From: an uncultured Lachnospiraceae bacterium | GTDB lineage: Bacteria > Bacillota > Clostridia > Lachnospirales > Lachnospiraceae | Assembly (NCBI GenBank): GCA_946552115.1 | Contig: CAMNRH010000002.1 | Coordinates: forward strand, 1 to 64,000 | Length of the DNA stretch: 64,000 nt | Reading direction: 5' to 3' | Shown here: positions 51,900 through 60,905 of the stretch, piece by piece | Numbering within the stretch: position 1 is the stretch's first letter | Layout of the letters: each line of letters starts with the position of its first letter | Notes under the pieces: generated by a model | The model's input: only the letters and a program-made list of their open reading frames with translations | What the model was told of the DNA's origin: nothing | The model's database searches: none | Position numbers and translations under genes: made by a program

Positions 51900-53144
51900 T
51901 TAGGATGATATTCCCTCCGTTCGTTCAGCTTTTCCGAACAGGAGGAAACCGATCAGGAACATAACGGCAAGAGAGCCGACACCTGCGCTTGGACTTCCGG
52001 TTGTCTGACTTATGAAAGATACGAGGAGTGTTCCGAAAAAGGAAGCGCCTTTTCCGCAGATATCAAGGAGGCCGAAGTATTCTCCGGATTTATCGGCGGG
52101 AATGATTTTCGCAAAATAGGAGCGGGACAGCGCCTGGATTGCGCCCTGAAACATACCGACTAATACGGCAAGCACCCAGAAATCAAATTGGCTGTCAAGC
52201 CCTACTGCGTAGAGCGCGATACAGAAATATGCGCCGATGCAGATTCGGATTAAATGGGAAGCAGATATTTTTTTTGAAAGGCGACCGAAAATGAGTGCGC
52301 ACGGAAAGGCAACAATCTGCGTTAAAAGCAGAGCAAGCAAAAGGCCGGTGCTGTCAAGCCCCAGGGACGTCCCGTATGCGGTAGCCATATCAATAATCGT
52401 GTATACTCCGTCAATATAAAAGAAGAATGCCAACAGGAAGAAAAAGATTTTCTTTTCCCTGTATATTTCTCTCAGAGATTTTCCGAGACGGGAAAAGCTG
52501 TTGCGGATTACATGAGTTCCGGTATCCGCATAGTAGAGCTGTCGGTAATTTTTTAAAAGCGGAAGCGAGGTTATCAGCCACCATGCCGATGTAATCACAA
52601 AAGCAATCAGCATGGCCGCCGCCATAGTATAACCCAGCTTTTCAGCATTCAGCACGATGGCAAGGCAGAGGACAAACGGAATGCAGCTTCCGATGTAGCC
52701 CCATGCATAACCGTGGGAGGAAACCGTGTCCATGCGCGCTTCCGTCGTCACGTCGGTCAGCATGGAGTCATAAAGGACAAGGCTGGTAGAAAAAGCAGTT
52801 TTTGCGATTACGAAAATAACAAGAAAAATTATCCATGAGGAGGTAGTACCGAGGAGTACGCAGGAAACAGTACCTGTTATTAGCACAACGGTAAACAGCT
52901 TTTTTTTATAATTTTTTGTATCGGCAACGGCTCCAAGCGTTGGACCAAGCACTGCTACAATCAAGGTAGAGACGGAAATTGCATAGCCCCAGTATGCGAG
53001 ATAGACGGAGGGGCTGATAGCCGCCGAATCCGCCAGATAATTAAAATAAATCGGCAGAATCGTAGCTACGAGCAATATAAATGCGGAATTTCCGACATCA
53101 TATAGTATCCATTGTTTTTCGAGAGCTGTTAATTTGAATTTCAT
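51900..53144 (-). CDS. UMF1/Atg22-type MFS transporter
   Basis: 414 residues, 12 hydrophobic segments. The N-terminal segment EKQWILYDVGNSAF is typical of the UMF1 (Atg22-like) branch of the major facilitator superfamily, whose yeast members export amino acids from the vacuole. The bacterial role is unknown. Start 53144 follows AAGGAG on the minus strand; the longer reading to 53258 overlaps the upstream gene and is rejected. It lies 40 bases after the phospholipase C-like gene. Confidence 0.9.
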   Translation of the reverse strand: MKFKLTALEKQWILYDVGNSAFILLVATILPIYFNYLADSAAISPSVYLAYWGYAISVSTLIVAVLGPTLGAVADTKNYKKKLFTVVLITGTVSCVLLGTTSSWIIFLVIFVIAKTAFSTSLVLYDSMLTDVTTEARMDTVSSHGYAWGYIGSCIPFVLCLAIVLNAEKLGYTMAAAMLIAFVITSAWWLITSLPLLKNYRQLYYADTGTHVIRNSFSRLGKSLREIYREKKIFFFLLAFFFYIDGVYTIIDMATAYGTSLGLDSTGLLLALLLTQIVAFPCALIFGRLSKKISASHLIRICIGAYFCIALYAVGLDSQFDFWVLAVLVGMFQGAIQALSRSYFAKIIPADKSGEYFGLLDICGKGASFFGTLLVSFISQTTGSPSAGVGSLAVMFLIGFLLFGKAERTEGISS

Positions 53145-53184
53145 ACTGCAAACTCCTTTTCTTTCGGAATCACATTCCGTAGTT

Positions 53185-54024
53185 CTATATAAATAATTGC
53201 TGCCAGCCGTCTCCGGCGCCGAAAGTTGGCGAAAAGCGCGCCGAAAGAGGCACTTCATGGTCTAAAACATTAGCATATTGCTGAATCAGGGATGCAGCTA
53301 CAGTGACCGCTTCCGTGTACAGATTATCCAGAAGAATGCAGTACTTTTGCTGGCATAAGTCATTGGCCTCCGGTTTCATGATTAGTCCCTGCATAGAATC
53401 GTATTTTTTTATGAGTTTCAGCGCCAGACAGAGAAGCTTTCTTTTGTTTATTTTTTGCTCCGGCTTCTCCGGGGCATGCAAAAGTTTGTGAATGAAGATC
53501 ATTCCTTTTAACGAGGATTTTATTTGCTTTGGTGTAATCGGATCGAAGAAAGGAGCGATGATATTTCCGGCCTCATCTGACGGATGAATATGCTGAATCG
53601 GAATGTATTCATCCGGATTCAAATTGTCCTTAAGCATAAAATACCGCTCCAGCTCCGTCTCCAGCTCCGCGTGGCTTAAACCGCTTTCCTGCCCCATTTT
53701 CTCAATGTAGGGATGGCAGGTGCTGTCCAGAGTAAAATGGCATACAACGCCGTACAGATAGGCTTTCAGAGGTTCGGGATTACCGCTTTGTCTGTAAAGA
53801 GCGGCCGCTCTTTCAAAAAATTGTGCAGCGGACTGATCATGAATTTCATAGCCGGTCCGATTCACCTCATTAGAGGCTATTGGACGGTAATAAAAAAGGA
53901 TGTCCGGTCCATGTACCCCGATATCGTACAGTTCCTGATAATCGCCAATAGTTTTTCTGTATACAAACGGAAGACATTCTGTAACTTCCCGTCCAAAACG
54001 ATAGTGTGCATATGCTGCCGGCAT
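53185..54024 (-). CDS. Zinc-dependent phospholipase C-family protein
   Basis: 279 residues. The fold is suggested by the metal-ligand set of zinc-dependent phospholipase C/S1-P1-like proteins: H7 in MPAAYAHYRFG, IGVHGPDILFY, EIHDQSAAQF and YGVVCHFTLDSTCHPYIE. No secretion signal is visible at the N-terminus, which differs from the secreted toxins of this family. Intracellular Clostridia members are common and of unknown function. It is first of a minus-strand pair with the MFS gene. Confidence 0.85.
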   Translation of the reverse strand: MPAAYAHYRFGREVTECLPFVYRKTIGDYQELYDIGVHGPDILFYYRPIASNEVNRTGYEIHDQSAAQFFERAAALYRQSGNPEPLKAYLYGVVCHFTLDSTCHPYIEKMGQESGLSHAELETELERYFMLKDNLNPDEYIPIQHIHPSDEAGNIIAPFFDPITPKQIKSSLKGMIFIHKLLHAPEKPEQKINKRKLLCLALKLIKKYDSMQGLIMKPEANDLCQQKYCILLDNLYTEAVTVAASLIQQYANVLDHEVPLSARFSPTFGAGDGWQQLFI

Positions 54025-54123
54025 AGGTAAAAACCCCTTTCCAATAATATGATTCCCTTTACGGGCAAATCTATTATCTCACATTCCAGGAAAATAGGCT
54101 AGATGATTTCGAAAAAAATAAAC

Positions 54124-54151
54124 TTGCTTTCGCATAAACGTGGTATATAAT
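54124..54151 (+). promoter_or_regulatory. Promoter of the isochorismatase-family gene
   Basis: TTGCTT (54124-54129), 16-base spacer, TATAAT (54146-54151). Confidence 0.6.
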
Positions 54152-54206
54152 AATATCAGAGAAAGATGCAGATATGATAGAAATGAAATCAGGAGGTATT
54201 TTAATC

Positions 54207-54740
54207 ATGAAAATATTAGTTGTTGTAGATATGCAGAATGATTTTATCGACGGTGCGCTGGGAACGGAGGAAGCTGTTGCCATTGTTCCGAAAGTTGCGG
54301 AGAAAATCAGGGGCTTTGACGGGAAAGTATATTATACGAGAGATACCCATGAAATCAATTATCCGGATACGCAGGAGGGGAAAAAGCTTCCGGTTAGTCA
54401 TTGTATCCGAGGTTCAAAGGGCTGGGAGCTTCATCCGGAAATCGAGGCTTTAAGAGAGAGCGAACCAATCAATAAGCCGGCTTTCGGAAGTCTGGAGCTT
54501 GGCTATGCAATCAGGGAGTATATGATGGACAGGGGAGTACTGGGAAAGGATATGATAGAATCGATTACACTTGTGGGCCTCTGTACGGACATTTGTGTCA
54601 TTTCCAACGCCATAATATTAAAAGCGATGTTTCCGGAGCTTCCGGTTATTGTAGATGGGTCCTGCTGTGCGGGTGTAACGCCGACGAGCCATAAAAATGC
54701 ACTGGAGGCTATGAAGATGTGCCAGATAGAGGTGGAATAA
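54207..54740 (+). CDS. Isochorismatase-family cysteine hydrolase (nicotinamidase-like)
   Basis: 177 residues. The catalytic triad is visible as Asp in VVDMQNDF, a Lys in the region before it forms the active site (candidate in INKPAFGS), and Cys in LCTDICV. Metal-binding or substrate segments YTRDTHEINY and HCIRGSKGWE are typical of nicotinamidase PncA-like enzymes, so nicotinamide deamidation is likely but not proven. Start 54207 has AGGAGG. It faces the YesM gene across palindrome copy 3. Confidence 0.85.
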   Translation: MKILVVVDMQNDFIDGALGTEEAVAIVPKVAEKIRGFDGKVYYTRDTHEINYPDTQEGKKLPVSHCIRGSKGWELHPEIEALRESEPINKPAFGSLELGYAIREYMMDRGVLGKDMIESITLVGLCTDICVISNAIILKAMFPELPVIVDGSCCAGVTPTSHKNALEAMKMCQIEVE

Positions 54741-54758
54741 GAGGGACAGGGACAACTG

Positions 54759-54802
54759 CAATTGGGGACGGAGTTTTTCTGAAAAAACTCCGTCCCCAAT
54801 TG
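54759..54802. repeat. GGGGACGGAG palindrome, copy 3
   Basis: A 20-base inverted repeat: CAATTGGGGACGGAGTTTTT (54759-54778) and its complement (54783-54802), with loop CTGA. Relative to copies 1 and 2, GGGG to GGAG on the left arm is matched by CCCC to CTCC on the right, a compensatory change. A half unit GAGGGACAGGGA precedes it at 54741-54752. It lies between convergent genes and probably terminates both transcripts. Confidence 0.9.
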
Positions 54803-54811
54803 ATTCGCCGT

Positions 54812-56623
54812 TTACGGAATCCGAATTTCCACTTCGGTTCCGACATTCGGTGTACTGGAATATTTCAGTCCATATTCCGGGCCGTATATAAGCTGGAGAC
54901 GCCGATGGGTATTGTATACGGCGATGTTTGTCCCGGAGCTTCCGACGGTAATATTTTTTTCGGATAGAATGTTTTTAAGCTTTTCAGGAGGAATTCCCAC
55001 CCCGTTATCGGATATTAGTATTACAATGGTATCCGTGTCGTCTTTCCATCCAGTCAGGACAATCGTTCCTTCCTTTTCTTCCTTTTCCATAATACCGTGC
55101 AGAATGGAGTTTTCTACTACGGGCTGGAAAGTGAGCTTCGGAATCGCGTGCTCCATAAGGCTGTCGGGCATATCTATAATAAATTCAATATTATCGTCGA
55201 ATCTCATGTTCTGTAATTCCACATAGATGGATACGTGCTCCAGTTCATCCTGAATTGTGCTTAAGGACTGCTTTCGGCTGAGTGTCAGCTTGTAGAAGCG
55301 CGACAGCTTCTGGATGGCCATTGTTACCTCCTGAGAGCGTCCCTGTTTGGAAAGCCAGTTAATCATATCCATTGTATTATAGAGAAAATGAGGATTCATT
55401 TGCGCCTGAAGGGAGTTGAATTCGGCAATCCGGAGATCTTCCGCCGCCTTTGCCTGTTTTTCGACAAGGCTTTGTATCATATGTGACATATAATTGTAGG
55501 AATCTACCAGCTCTCCGATTTCATCCTGCGTGTCCGAATCCGGCAGTGCGGCAGGAAGCCCCAGGCGGCATTTTGTCATCTGGTCAATGACGGTAGAAAG
55601 CCGGTTGGTTAAGGAGCGGGAGAGAAGAGTTGCGATCATGAAAGCCGCAAGGATGCAGACAAGATAAATCAGTACAAACAGGCCCATAAATATACGGCTT
55701 TTTAAAATGAGCGGCTTGGAAGGAATTGCTACAATCATATACCAATCTGTATTTCGAATTCGGTTAAACCCGGCATAGACATCCTCGCCGAGAATGTTTT
55801 TCATAATAAAATTATTTGAGGACATAACCGATTCCTGTACCAGGTCATGACTGAAGTGATAGGTTCCGGACAGGGCAAGGTCCGTTGTGGCAACCATACT
55901 GTCACGGTTGTTGATAATATAAGCAACGCTGCTGTCGGAGCTTAGATTATCCTTTAAAATTTTATCCAGATGTTCTCTTGAAAAATAGATGGAGAGGTAG
56001 ATTGTGGTCCATTCCCCCTCATAGATGGTACGGCCTTTGGAAATATATGCGATATCTCCATAATTCCTGGCTTCGTAGGAACCAAGATAAAAGGCGGGGC
56101 AGAAAAGCGCGTTTGTAGCGGGTTCTCCGGCAAAAATACCATACCAGTAGGTCCTGCGGGCACGGTCAAGGGGCTCGGCAATATTCTTTAGAGGGCTTTT
56201 AAGAAAAAAGCTCTCCTGGCTGGGGATATCCATATAGAGACGGACATTATTAATGAAATCCTCATTCGTCAGATTTTGTATTTCTGTTTGAAAATCAGCG
56301 GCTTCCCGGGAGATTGCAAGTGTTTCTAAGGATTCCGTTCTGGCAGGGTTTAAAAGCTTTTTGTAAAATTCATGCTCTGTCAGCTTTTCGTGGGCCGATA
56401 AAATGTCGGAAACTCTTGCCTCAATGACAGGGGCGGTCTGGATTGCAGATTCCTGTTCATCCCGTATGGTATCAGAAACGAGCATATTATAAAATCTTGT
56501 AAAGAAAAAGAACATGATAACTACCATTGGGATTGTGACGATAACAAGATGGGTAACAGTAAGCTTTGTCTGCAATCTGAGGTTATTATAATAGCGTGTC
56601 ATGCGCTGAAAAAATGATTTCAT
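54812..56623 (-). CDS. YesM-type sensor histidine kinase
   Basis: 603 residues. Two membrane segments (about 20-45 and 312-335) flank an extracytoplasmic sensor domain. A HAMP region (about 340-390) and a coiled coil follow. The LytS/YesM-type His-kinase box is QAQMNPHFLYNT. The ATPase domain has ISDNGVGIP and a short C-terminal end. This class pairs with AraC-type regulators and usually controls carbohydrate import. The partner gene lies 20 bases upstream, in the same direction. Confidence 0.93.
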   Translation of the reverse strand: MKSFFQRMTRYYNNLRLQTKLTVTHLVIVTIPMVVIMFFFFTRFYNMLVSDTIRDEQESAIQTAPVIEARVSDILSAHEKLTEHEFYKKLLNPARTESLETLAISREAADFQTEIQNLTNEDFINNVRLYMDIPSQESFFLKSPLKNIAEPLDRARRTYWYGIFAGEPATNALFCPAFYLGSYEARNYGDIAYISKGRTIYEGEWTTIYLSIYFSREHLDKILKDNLSSDSSVAYIINNRDSMVATTDLALSGTYHFSHDLVQESVMSSNNFIMKNILGEDVYAGFNRIRNTDWYMIVAIPSKPLILKSRIFMGLFVLIYLVCILAAFMIATLLSRSLTNRLSTVIDQMTKCRLGLPAALPDSDTQDEIGELVDSYNYMSHMIQSLVEKQAKAAEDLRIAEFNSLQAQMNPHFLYNTMDMINWLSKQGRSQEVTMAIQKLSRFYKLTLSRKQSLSTIQDELEHVSIYVELQNMRFDDNIEFIIDMPDSLMEHAIPKLTFQPVVENSILHGIMEKEEKEGTIVLTGWKDDTDTIVILISDNGVGIPPEKLKNILSEKNITVGSSGTNIAVYNTHRRLQLIYGPEYGLKYSSTPNVGTEVEIRIP

Positions 56624-56643
56624 CCTTTTAATTTTCCTCCATG

Positions 56644-58212
56644 CTATTTCAGCATTTTTTCCCGGTATTTTGAGGGAGACAGCCCTGTAAATTTCTTAAA
56701 GCTTTTGCTGAAATAATTTCCGTTGCTGTAGCCTACCTTGTATGAAATGTCCGCAATCTGATATCTTGCATCTTCTAAAAGGCGCATTGCTTTTTCCATG
56801 CGATATTCGGTCAGGTACTGGTTTAAGGTCTGTCCGGTCTGTGTTTTAAAATAGGTACATACATAGGGAGCAGATAAATGTACATAGTCGCTTATATCCT
56901 TAATAGATAAAAGGTCGCTGCCGTAATGCTTTGCAATATAATCTTTAATCATGAAAATCATGTTATCCTCCGGCACATAGGAGTCAAGCTGCTGAAACAA
57001 CAGCTCTGTACGCTTTTTCAGTGTCTGGTGGAGTTCTTCATAGGTGAAGCAGTTTTCCAGAAATTCAATAATGCTTTCGTTGGAATTTGTATCGGCAGCT
57101 CCGGCAGACAGCTTTAATTTTTGACGGCTGTCATTTAATGAATAGAACAGCTTGTAGTATGTATCTTTAATCTGATTCGAAAGGAAACGGCAGTTTCTGT
57201 TATATTTCTGATATAGCCTGTCCAGAAAAAGAAGACATCCGTTAAGGTTCTTTGCGGCCAGTTCATCGGAAAATATGTGCGTTTCATCATCCATATCCGC
57301 AGGCTTTTCAAAAACAATGGATGAAGCATTGATTTCTTTCGAGGTAAGCAGCGTACCGGGAGGAAAGAAAAAGCTGCTTTGCATAGCGACGACAGCGGAG
57401 GTATAGGATGAATAAGCTTTCATAATGCCGTTTGCGGTTTCGCCGCGGCAGATAGAAAAAAGGCCGAGAGGCTGAAACTGTTCTTTAAAAAATATGTCAA
57501 TAGAAGATAATACGGAGGAAGAGGGCGTGCTGTCCCCCATAATATGGAATACGTGGTAAATGGCATGCATCCGTATATAGAAAGAATGCCGATGAAAGTT
57601 TTTCAGAAAATCTTCCAGATTTTCACGGATTTCTTTCAGGGATGCTGAGATTGGCTCGTCGGTTTTCAGCTTTACAATATAGGTGACAAAGCTGCAGCCG
57701 GGAACAAGGCGGAGAGAAAGCTCTCCGGCAAGACGTTCGATTTCTTCGCTGTTATCCTTATAGGGCTTTGTCAGAAGCAGGGCAAGCTCAGAGGCGTTTT
57801 CCATAGAAAGAAGATCCTCATTCTGACGAGAATATAAAAGCTGACGGCGGCGTTTGACGGCTTCGGCGACGGTTTGCCTGACTGCATCCGGATTCAGAGG
57901 CTTTTCTACATAATCGACAGCATTCAGTCGGATTGCAGCCTTTAAATATTCCTTGTCAGAATAGCCGCTCATAAAAATGATACCGGTATCCGGCAGGAGT
58001 TCAGATAGTTTTTCGACCAGTTCAATTCCGTTTAGTCTGGGCATGCGGATATCAGACAGGATGATGTCAGGCTCCTGAAGCCTGGCAATATGTAATGCCC
58101 GAAGACCGTCGTCTGCCTGGAAAATCTGATGGATGCCAAGACTTTCCCAGTCAATAGAGGAAATCAGTCCTTCTCTTGTCAATATTTCATCATCCGCAAT
58201 TAATAGTTTCAT
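56644..58212 (-). CDS. YesN-type response regulator with AraC output domain
   Basis: 522 residues. The receiver domain (1-120) has acidic pair D7/D8, phospho-acceptor D54 in ILSDIRMPR and Lys in EKPL. The middle region (about 130-420) is of unknown fold. The AraC-type DNA-binding domain (about 420-522) ends in KVGYSNGNYFSKSFKKF and LSPSKYREKM. The genes diverge from the rhamnose ABC operon 195 bases away, so that operon is the likely target. Confidence 0.93.
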   Translation of the reverse strand: MKLLIADDEILTREGLISSIDWESLGIHQIFQADDGLRALHIARLQEPDIILSDIRMPRLNGIELVEKLSELLPDTGIIFMSGYSDKEYLKAAIRLNAVDYVEKPLNPDAVRQTVAEAVKRRRQLLYSRQNEDLLSMENASELALLLTKPYKDNSEEIERLAGELSLRLVPGCSFVTYIVKLKTDEPISASLKEIRENLEDFLKNFHRHSFYIRMHAIYHVFHIMGDSTPSSSVLSSIDIFFKEQFQPLGLFSICRGETANGIMKAYSSYTSAVVAMQSSFFFPPGTLLTSKEINASSIVFEKPADMDDETHIFSDELAAKNLNGCLLFLDRLYQKYNRNCRFLSNQIKDTYYKLFYSLNDSRQKLKLSAGAADTNSNESIIEFLENCFTYEELHQTLKKRTELLFQQLDSYVPEDNMIFMIKDYIAKHYGSDLLSIKDISDYVHLSAPYVCTYFKTQTGQTLNQYLTEYRMEKAMRLLEDARYQIADISYKVGYSNGNYFSKSFKKFTGLSPSKYREKMLK

Positions 58213-58276
58213 CCGAAATTCTCCTTACGTCCCGCCAGTGTTTTTTTACATTTTCTTATGTTTTTTTTAATAATTA

Positions 58277-58282
58277 ATTATA
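58277..58282 (-). promoter_or_regulatory. Candidate -10 box for yesNM genes
   Basis: TATAAT on the minus strand (58282-58277) in an A/T-rich gap between divergent operons. No convincing -35 box at standard spacing. The rest of 58213-58406 holds no visible gene and no clear operator repeat. Confidence 0.35.
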
Positions 58283-58406
58283 TTCTAACAAAAACCATAC
58301 AAAATGCAATAAAAAGAATTTACCCATAATCGAAAAAAATTGCTGTTTTATGTAAAAAAGGTAATTGATAAAATAAAAACAGAAAGGAAAAGGAGGGAGA
58401 AAGAAA

Positions 58407-59897
58407 GTGTCTGATTATGTTTTGGAATTAAGAGGAATTACAAAGATTTTTCCTGGCGTAAAGGCATTGAATAATGTGCAGTTTCAGCTGAAAAAGGGCG
58501 AAGTGCACGCGCTGATGGGCGAAAACGGCGCTGGAAAATCTACCTTTATAAAAGTAATCACCGGTGTGCATAAGGCAGAGGAAGGCGAGATGTTCTTAGA
58601 TGGCCGGAAAGTGGATTTTAAAGGGCCGAGGGATGCGCAGGCGGCAGGAATTGCAGCTGTATATCAGCATCCGACATCTTATCCGGACTTAAGCGTTGCA
58701 GAAAATATTTTTATGGGACATGAGATTATCAAAAACGGGATCATTCAGTGGAAACGGATGAATGAGGAGGCCACAGCGCTTTTAAGCCAGCTGAATGCAG
58801 ATTTTAAATCTACGGACGAGATGGGAGCCCTGAGTGTGGCACAGCAGCAGATGGTTGAGATTGCAAAAGCACTTTCAACGAACGCAAAGATTATTATTCT
58901 CGATGAGCCGACGGCGGCCCTGACAAAAAATGAATCTGAGGAATTATACCGGATTGTAGATAAGCTTAAGGAGGACGGGGTATCTATTATTTTCATTTCC
59001 CATCGTTTTGAAGATATGTACCGTCTGGCGACAAGGGTTACCGTATTTCGTGATTCCCAGTATATCGGAACTTACGATGTGGATGAGATTACGAATGCGG
59101 ATTTGATTAAGGCGATGGTAGGCCGCGAGATTAAGGATTTGTTCCCGAAGCCGGAAGTGAAAATCGGAGCAGAGATGCTGCGGGTAGAGGGCTTGTCCAG
59201 ACTGGGATATTATAAAAATGTTTCCTTTGCGGTGCATGCGGGCGAAATTGTCGGGCTGACCGGATTGGTAGGCGCAGGACGTACGGAGGTCGTAGAGAGC
59301 GTATGCGGAATTACAAAGCCGGATGAGGGCAAGGTTTATCTGGAAGGAAAGCAGGTGCAGATAAAGCAGCCTTCCGATGCGATGAAGCAGGGAATCATCC
59401 TTCTTCCGGAGGACCGTCAAAAGGAAGGCCTGATTATGACATGGGGGCTTGGAAGAAATGTTACGCTGCCGACAATGGGAAAATACGCGAAAAACGGTTT
59501 TAATGACGAAAAGAAAGAGCGGGAAATCGCCAGGCAGCTTTTGGAGGAAGTCGATACAAAGGCAGTTACTATTTTTGACCCGGCGACCTCTCTTTCCGGA
59601 GGAAATCAGCAGAAAGTCGTTGTTGCAAAAGCGCTGGGCCAGGAAATGAAAGTTGTTATTATGGATGAGCCGACAAAGGGTGTCGATGTCGGAGCTAAGG
59701 CGGAGATTTATCAGATTATGGGCGATCTTGCAAAGCAGGGGTATGCGATTATTCTGATTTCTTCTGAAATGCCGGAAATTCTGGGTATGAGTGACCGGAT
59801 TATCGTTATGTGCGGCGGAAAAGTAACCGGAGAATTGAATCGCGGCGAAGCAACACAGGAAGGTATCCTTGAGCTTGCTATGGAAAAATCAAAGTAG
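58407..59897 (+). CDS. rhaT: Rhamnose ABC importer ATP-binding protein RhaT
   Basis: 496 residues, two ABC modules in tandem as in sugar importers of the RbsA/MglA type. The first module has Walker A GENGAGKST, signature LSVAQQQ and Walker B IILDEPTAAL. The second has a degenerate Walker A (GLVGAGRTE) and signature LSGGNQQK. The start is GTG at 58407 with AGGAGGGAG upstream. Rhamnose is inferred from the linked RhaS-type binding protein and rhamnose mutarotase. Confidence 0.88.
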   Translation: MSDYVLELRGITKIFPGVKALNNVQFQLKKGEVHALMGENGAGKSTFIKVITGVHKAEEGEMFLDGRKVDFKGPRDAQAAGIAAVYQHPTSYPDLSVAENIFMGHEIIKNGIIQWKRMNEEATALLSQLNADFKSTDEMGALSVAQQQMVEIAKALSTNAKIIILDEPTAALTKNESEELYRIVDKLKEDGVSIIFISHRFEDMYRLATRVTVFRDSQYIGTYDVDEITNADLIKAMVGREIKDLFPKPEVKIGAEMLRVEGLSRLGYYKNVSFAVHAGEIVGLTGLVGAGRTEVVESVCGITKPDEGKVYLEGKQVQIKQPSDAMKQGIILLPEDRQKEGLIMTWGLGRNVTLPTMGKYAKNGFNDEKKEREIARQLLEEVDTKAVTIFDPATSLSGGNQQKVVVAKALGQEMKVVIMDEPTKGVDVGAKAEIYQIMGDLAKQGYAIILISSEMPEILGMSDRIIVMCGGKVTGELNRGEATQEGILELAMEKSK

Positions 59898-59910
59898 GGG
59901 GACAGGGAAG

Positions 59911-60903
59911 ATGAAAGAGAATAAATCAATCTTAAAAAAAATTACTGATTCCCGTGAAGCGAGTCTGTTTATTGTTTTGATTGTCCTTTGTGTTGTGATT
60001 TCATTGCGAAGTCCATCCTTTATGACATTAAAATCCATTTCGGATATGCTGAAAAACAATGCAGTTATCATGATTATGACGCTGGGAATGCTGGGAGTGC
60101 TGTTGATAGGGGGAATTGATATTTCAATTGCTTCCACGCTGGCGCTTTCGGGTATGTCGGTAGGTATGCTGATGAAATACGGCGTGGTGGAAAATACATT
60201 CCTTTTGTTTGTCATTGCCGTTGGAATCGGCGCTTTGTGCGGGCTTCTGATCGGGCTGATTATTTCGAAAGGGAAAGTGCTTCCGATTATTGCGACAATG
60301 GGATTTATGTACATATACAGGGGCCTTGCTTATATGATTGCGAACAGTCAATGGGCCAGTGCGGAGAATCTGGGGAAATTTAAGGATTTTGCGCTGGGAA
60401 GCGTACTGGGAGTGAATCATGTCATTATCGTTATGGTAATCTGTTATCTTATCTTCTTTATTGTGATGAAATGGACAAAAATCGGAAGAATGGTTTATGC
60501 GGTGGGAAGTAACCGTGAGGCCGCGGAAATTTCCGGTATTAACACCTCTAACGTAGAGCTTCTTGTCTATACGGTAATGGGAATCCTTGCCGGCCTGTGC
60601 GGTGCGCTTGCAGTTTCCATCTATTCCTCAGCGCAGCCAAATATGCTCTACGGAAGAGAGATGGATGTGATTGCCGCCTGTGTGATCGGCGGTGTCAGCA
60701 TGACCGGCGGACGGGGCAGCGTAGCGGGTGCGCTTCTTGGCTCCCTGATTCTGGCGATTATTGCGAAAGCTCTTCCCCTTGTCGGAATTGAAGCGATTGC
60801 ACAGAATACGGTTAAGGGTATCATTATTCTTGTTGTTATTGTTTTGAACGTTATTACACAGCGTGTAATGGATAGAAATAACCTGAAAGGGAGGGAGATG
60901 TAG
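59911..60903 (+). CDS. rhaP: Rhamnose ABC importer permease RhaP
   Basis: A 330-residue permease of the RbsC family, with about nine hydrophobic segments. Typical features are VLLIGGIDISIAST and RMVYAVGSNREAAEISGIN. GGGG-rich site (GACAGGGAAG) before ATG 59911; the longer in-frame reading from 59869 overlaps the ATPase gene. It pairs with a second permease, rhaQ, 2 bases after it. Confidence 0.87.
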   Translation: MKENKSILKKITDSREASLFIVLIVLCVVISLRSPSFMTLKSISDMLKNNAVIMIMTLGMLGVLLIGGIDISIASTLALSGMSVGMLMKYGVVENTFLLFVIAVGIGALCGLLIGLIISKGKVLPIIATMGFMYIYRGLAYMIANSQWASAENLGKFKDFALGSVLGVNHVIIVMVICYLIFFIVMKWTKIGRMVYAVGSNREAAEISGINTSNVELLVYTVMGILAGLCGALAVSIYSSAQPNMLYGREMDVIAACVIGGVSMTGGRGSVAGALLGSLILAIIAKALPLVGIEAIAQNTVKGIIILVVIVLNVITQRVMDRNNLKGREM

Positions 60904-60905
60904 CT

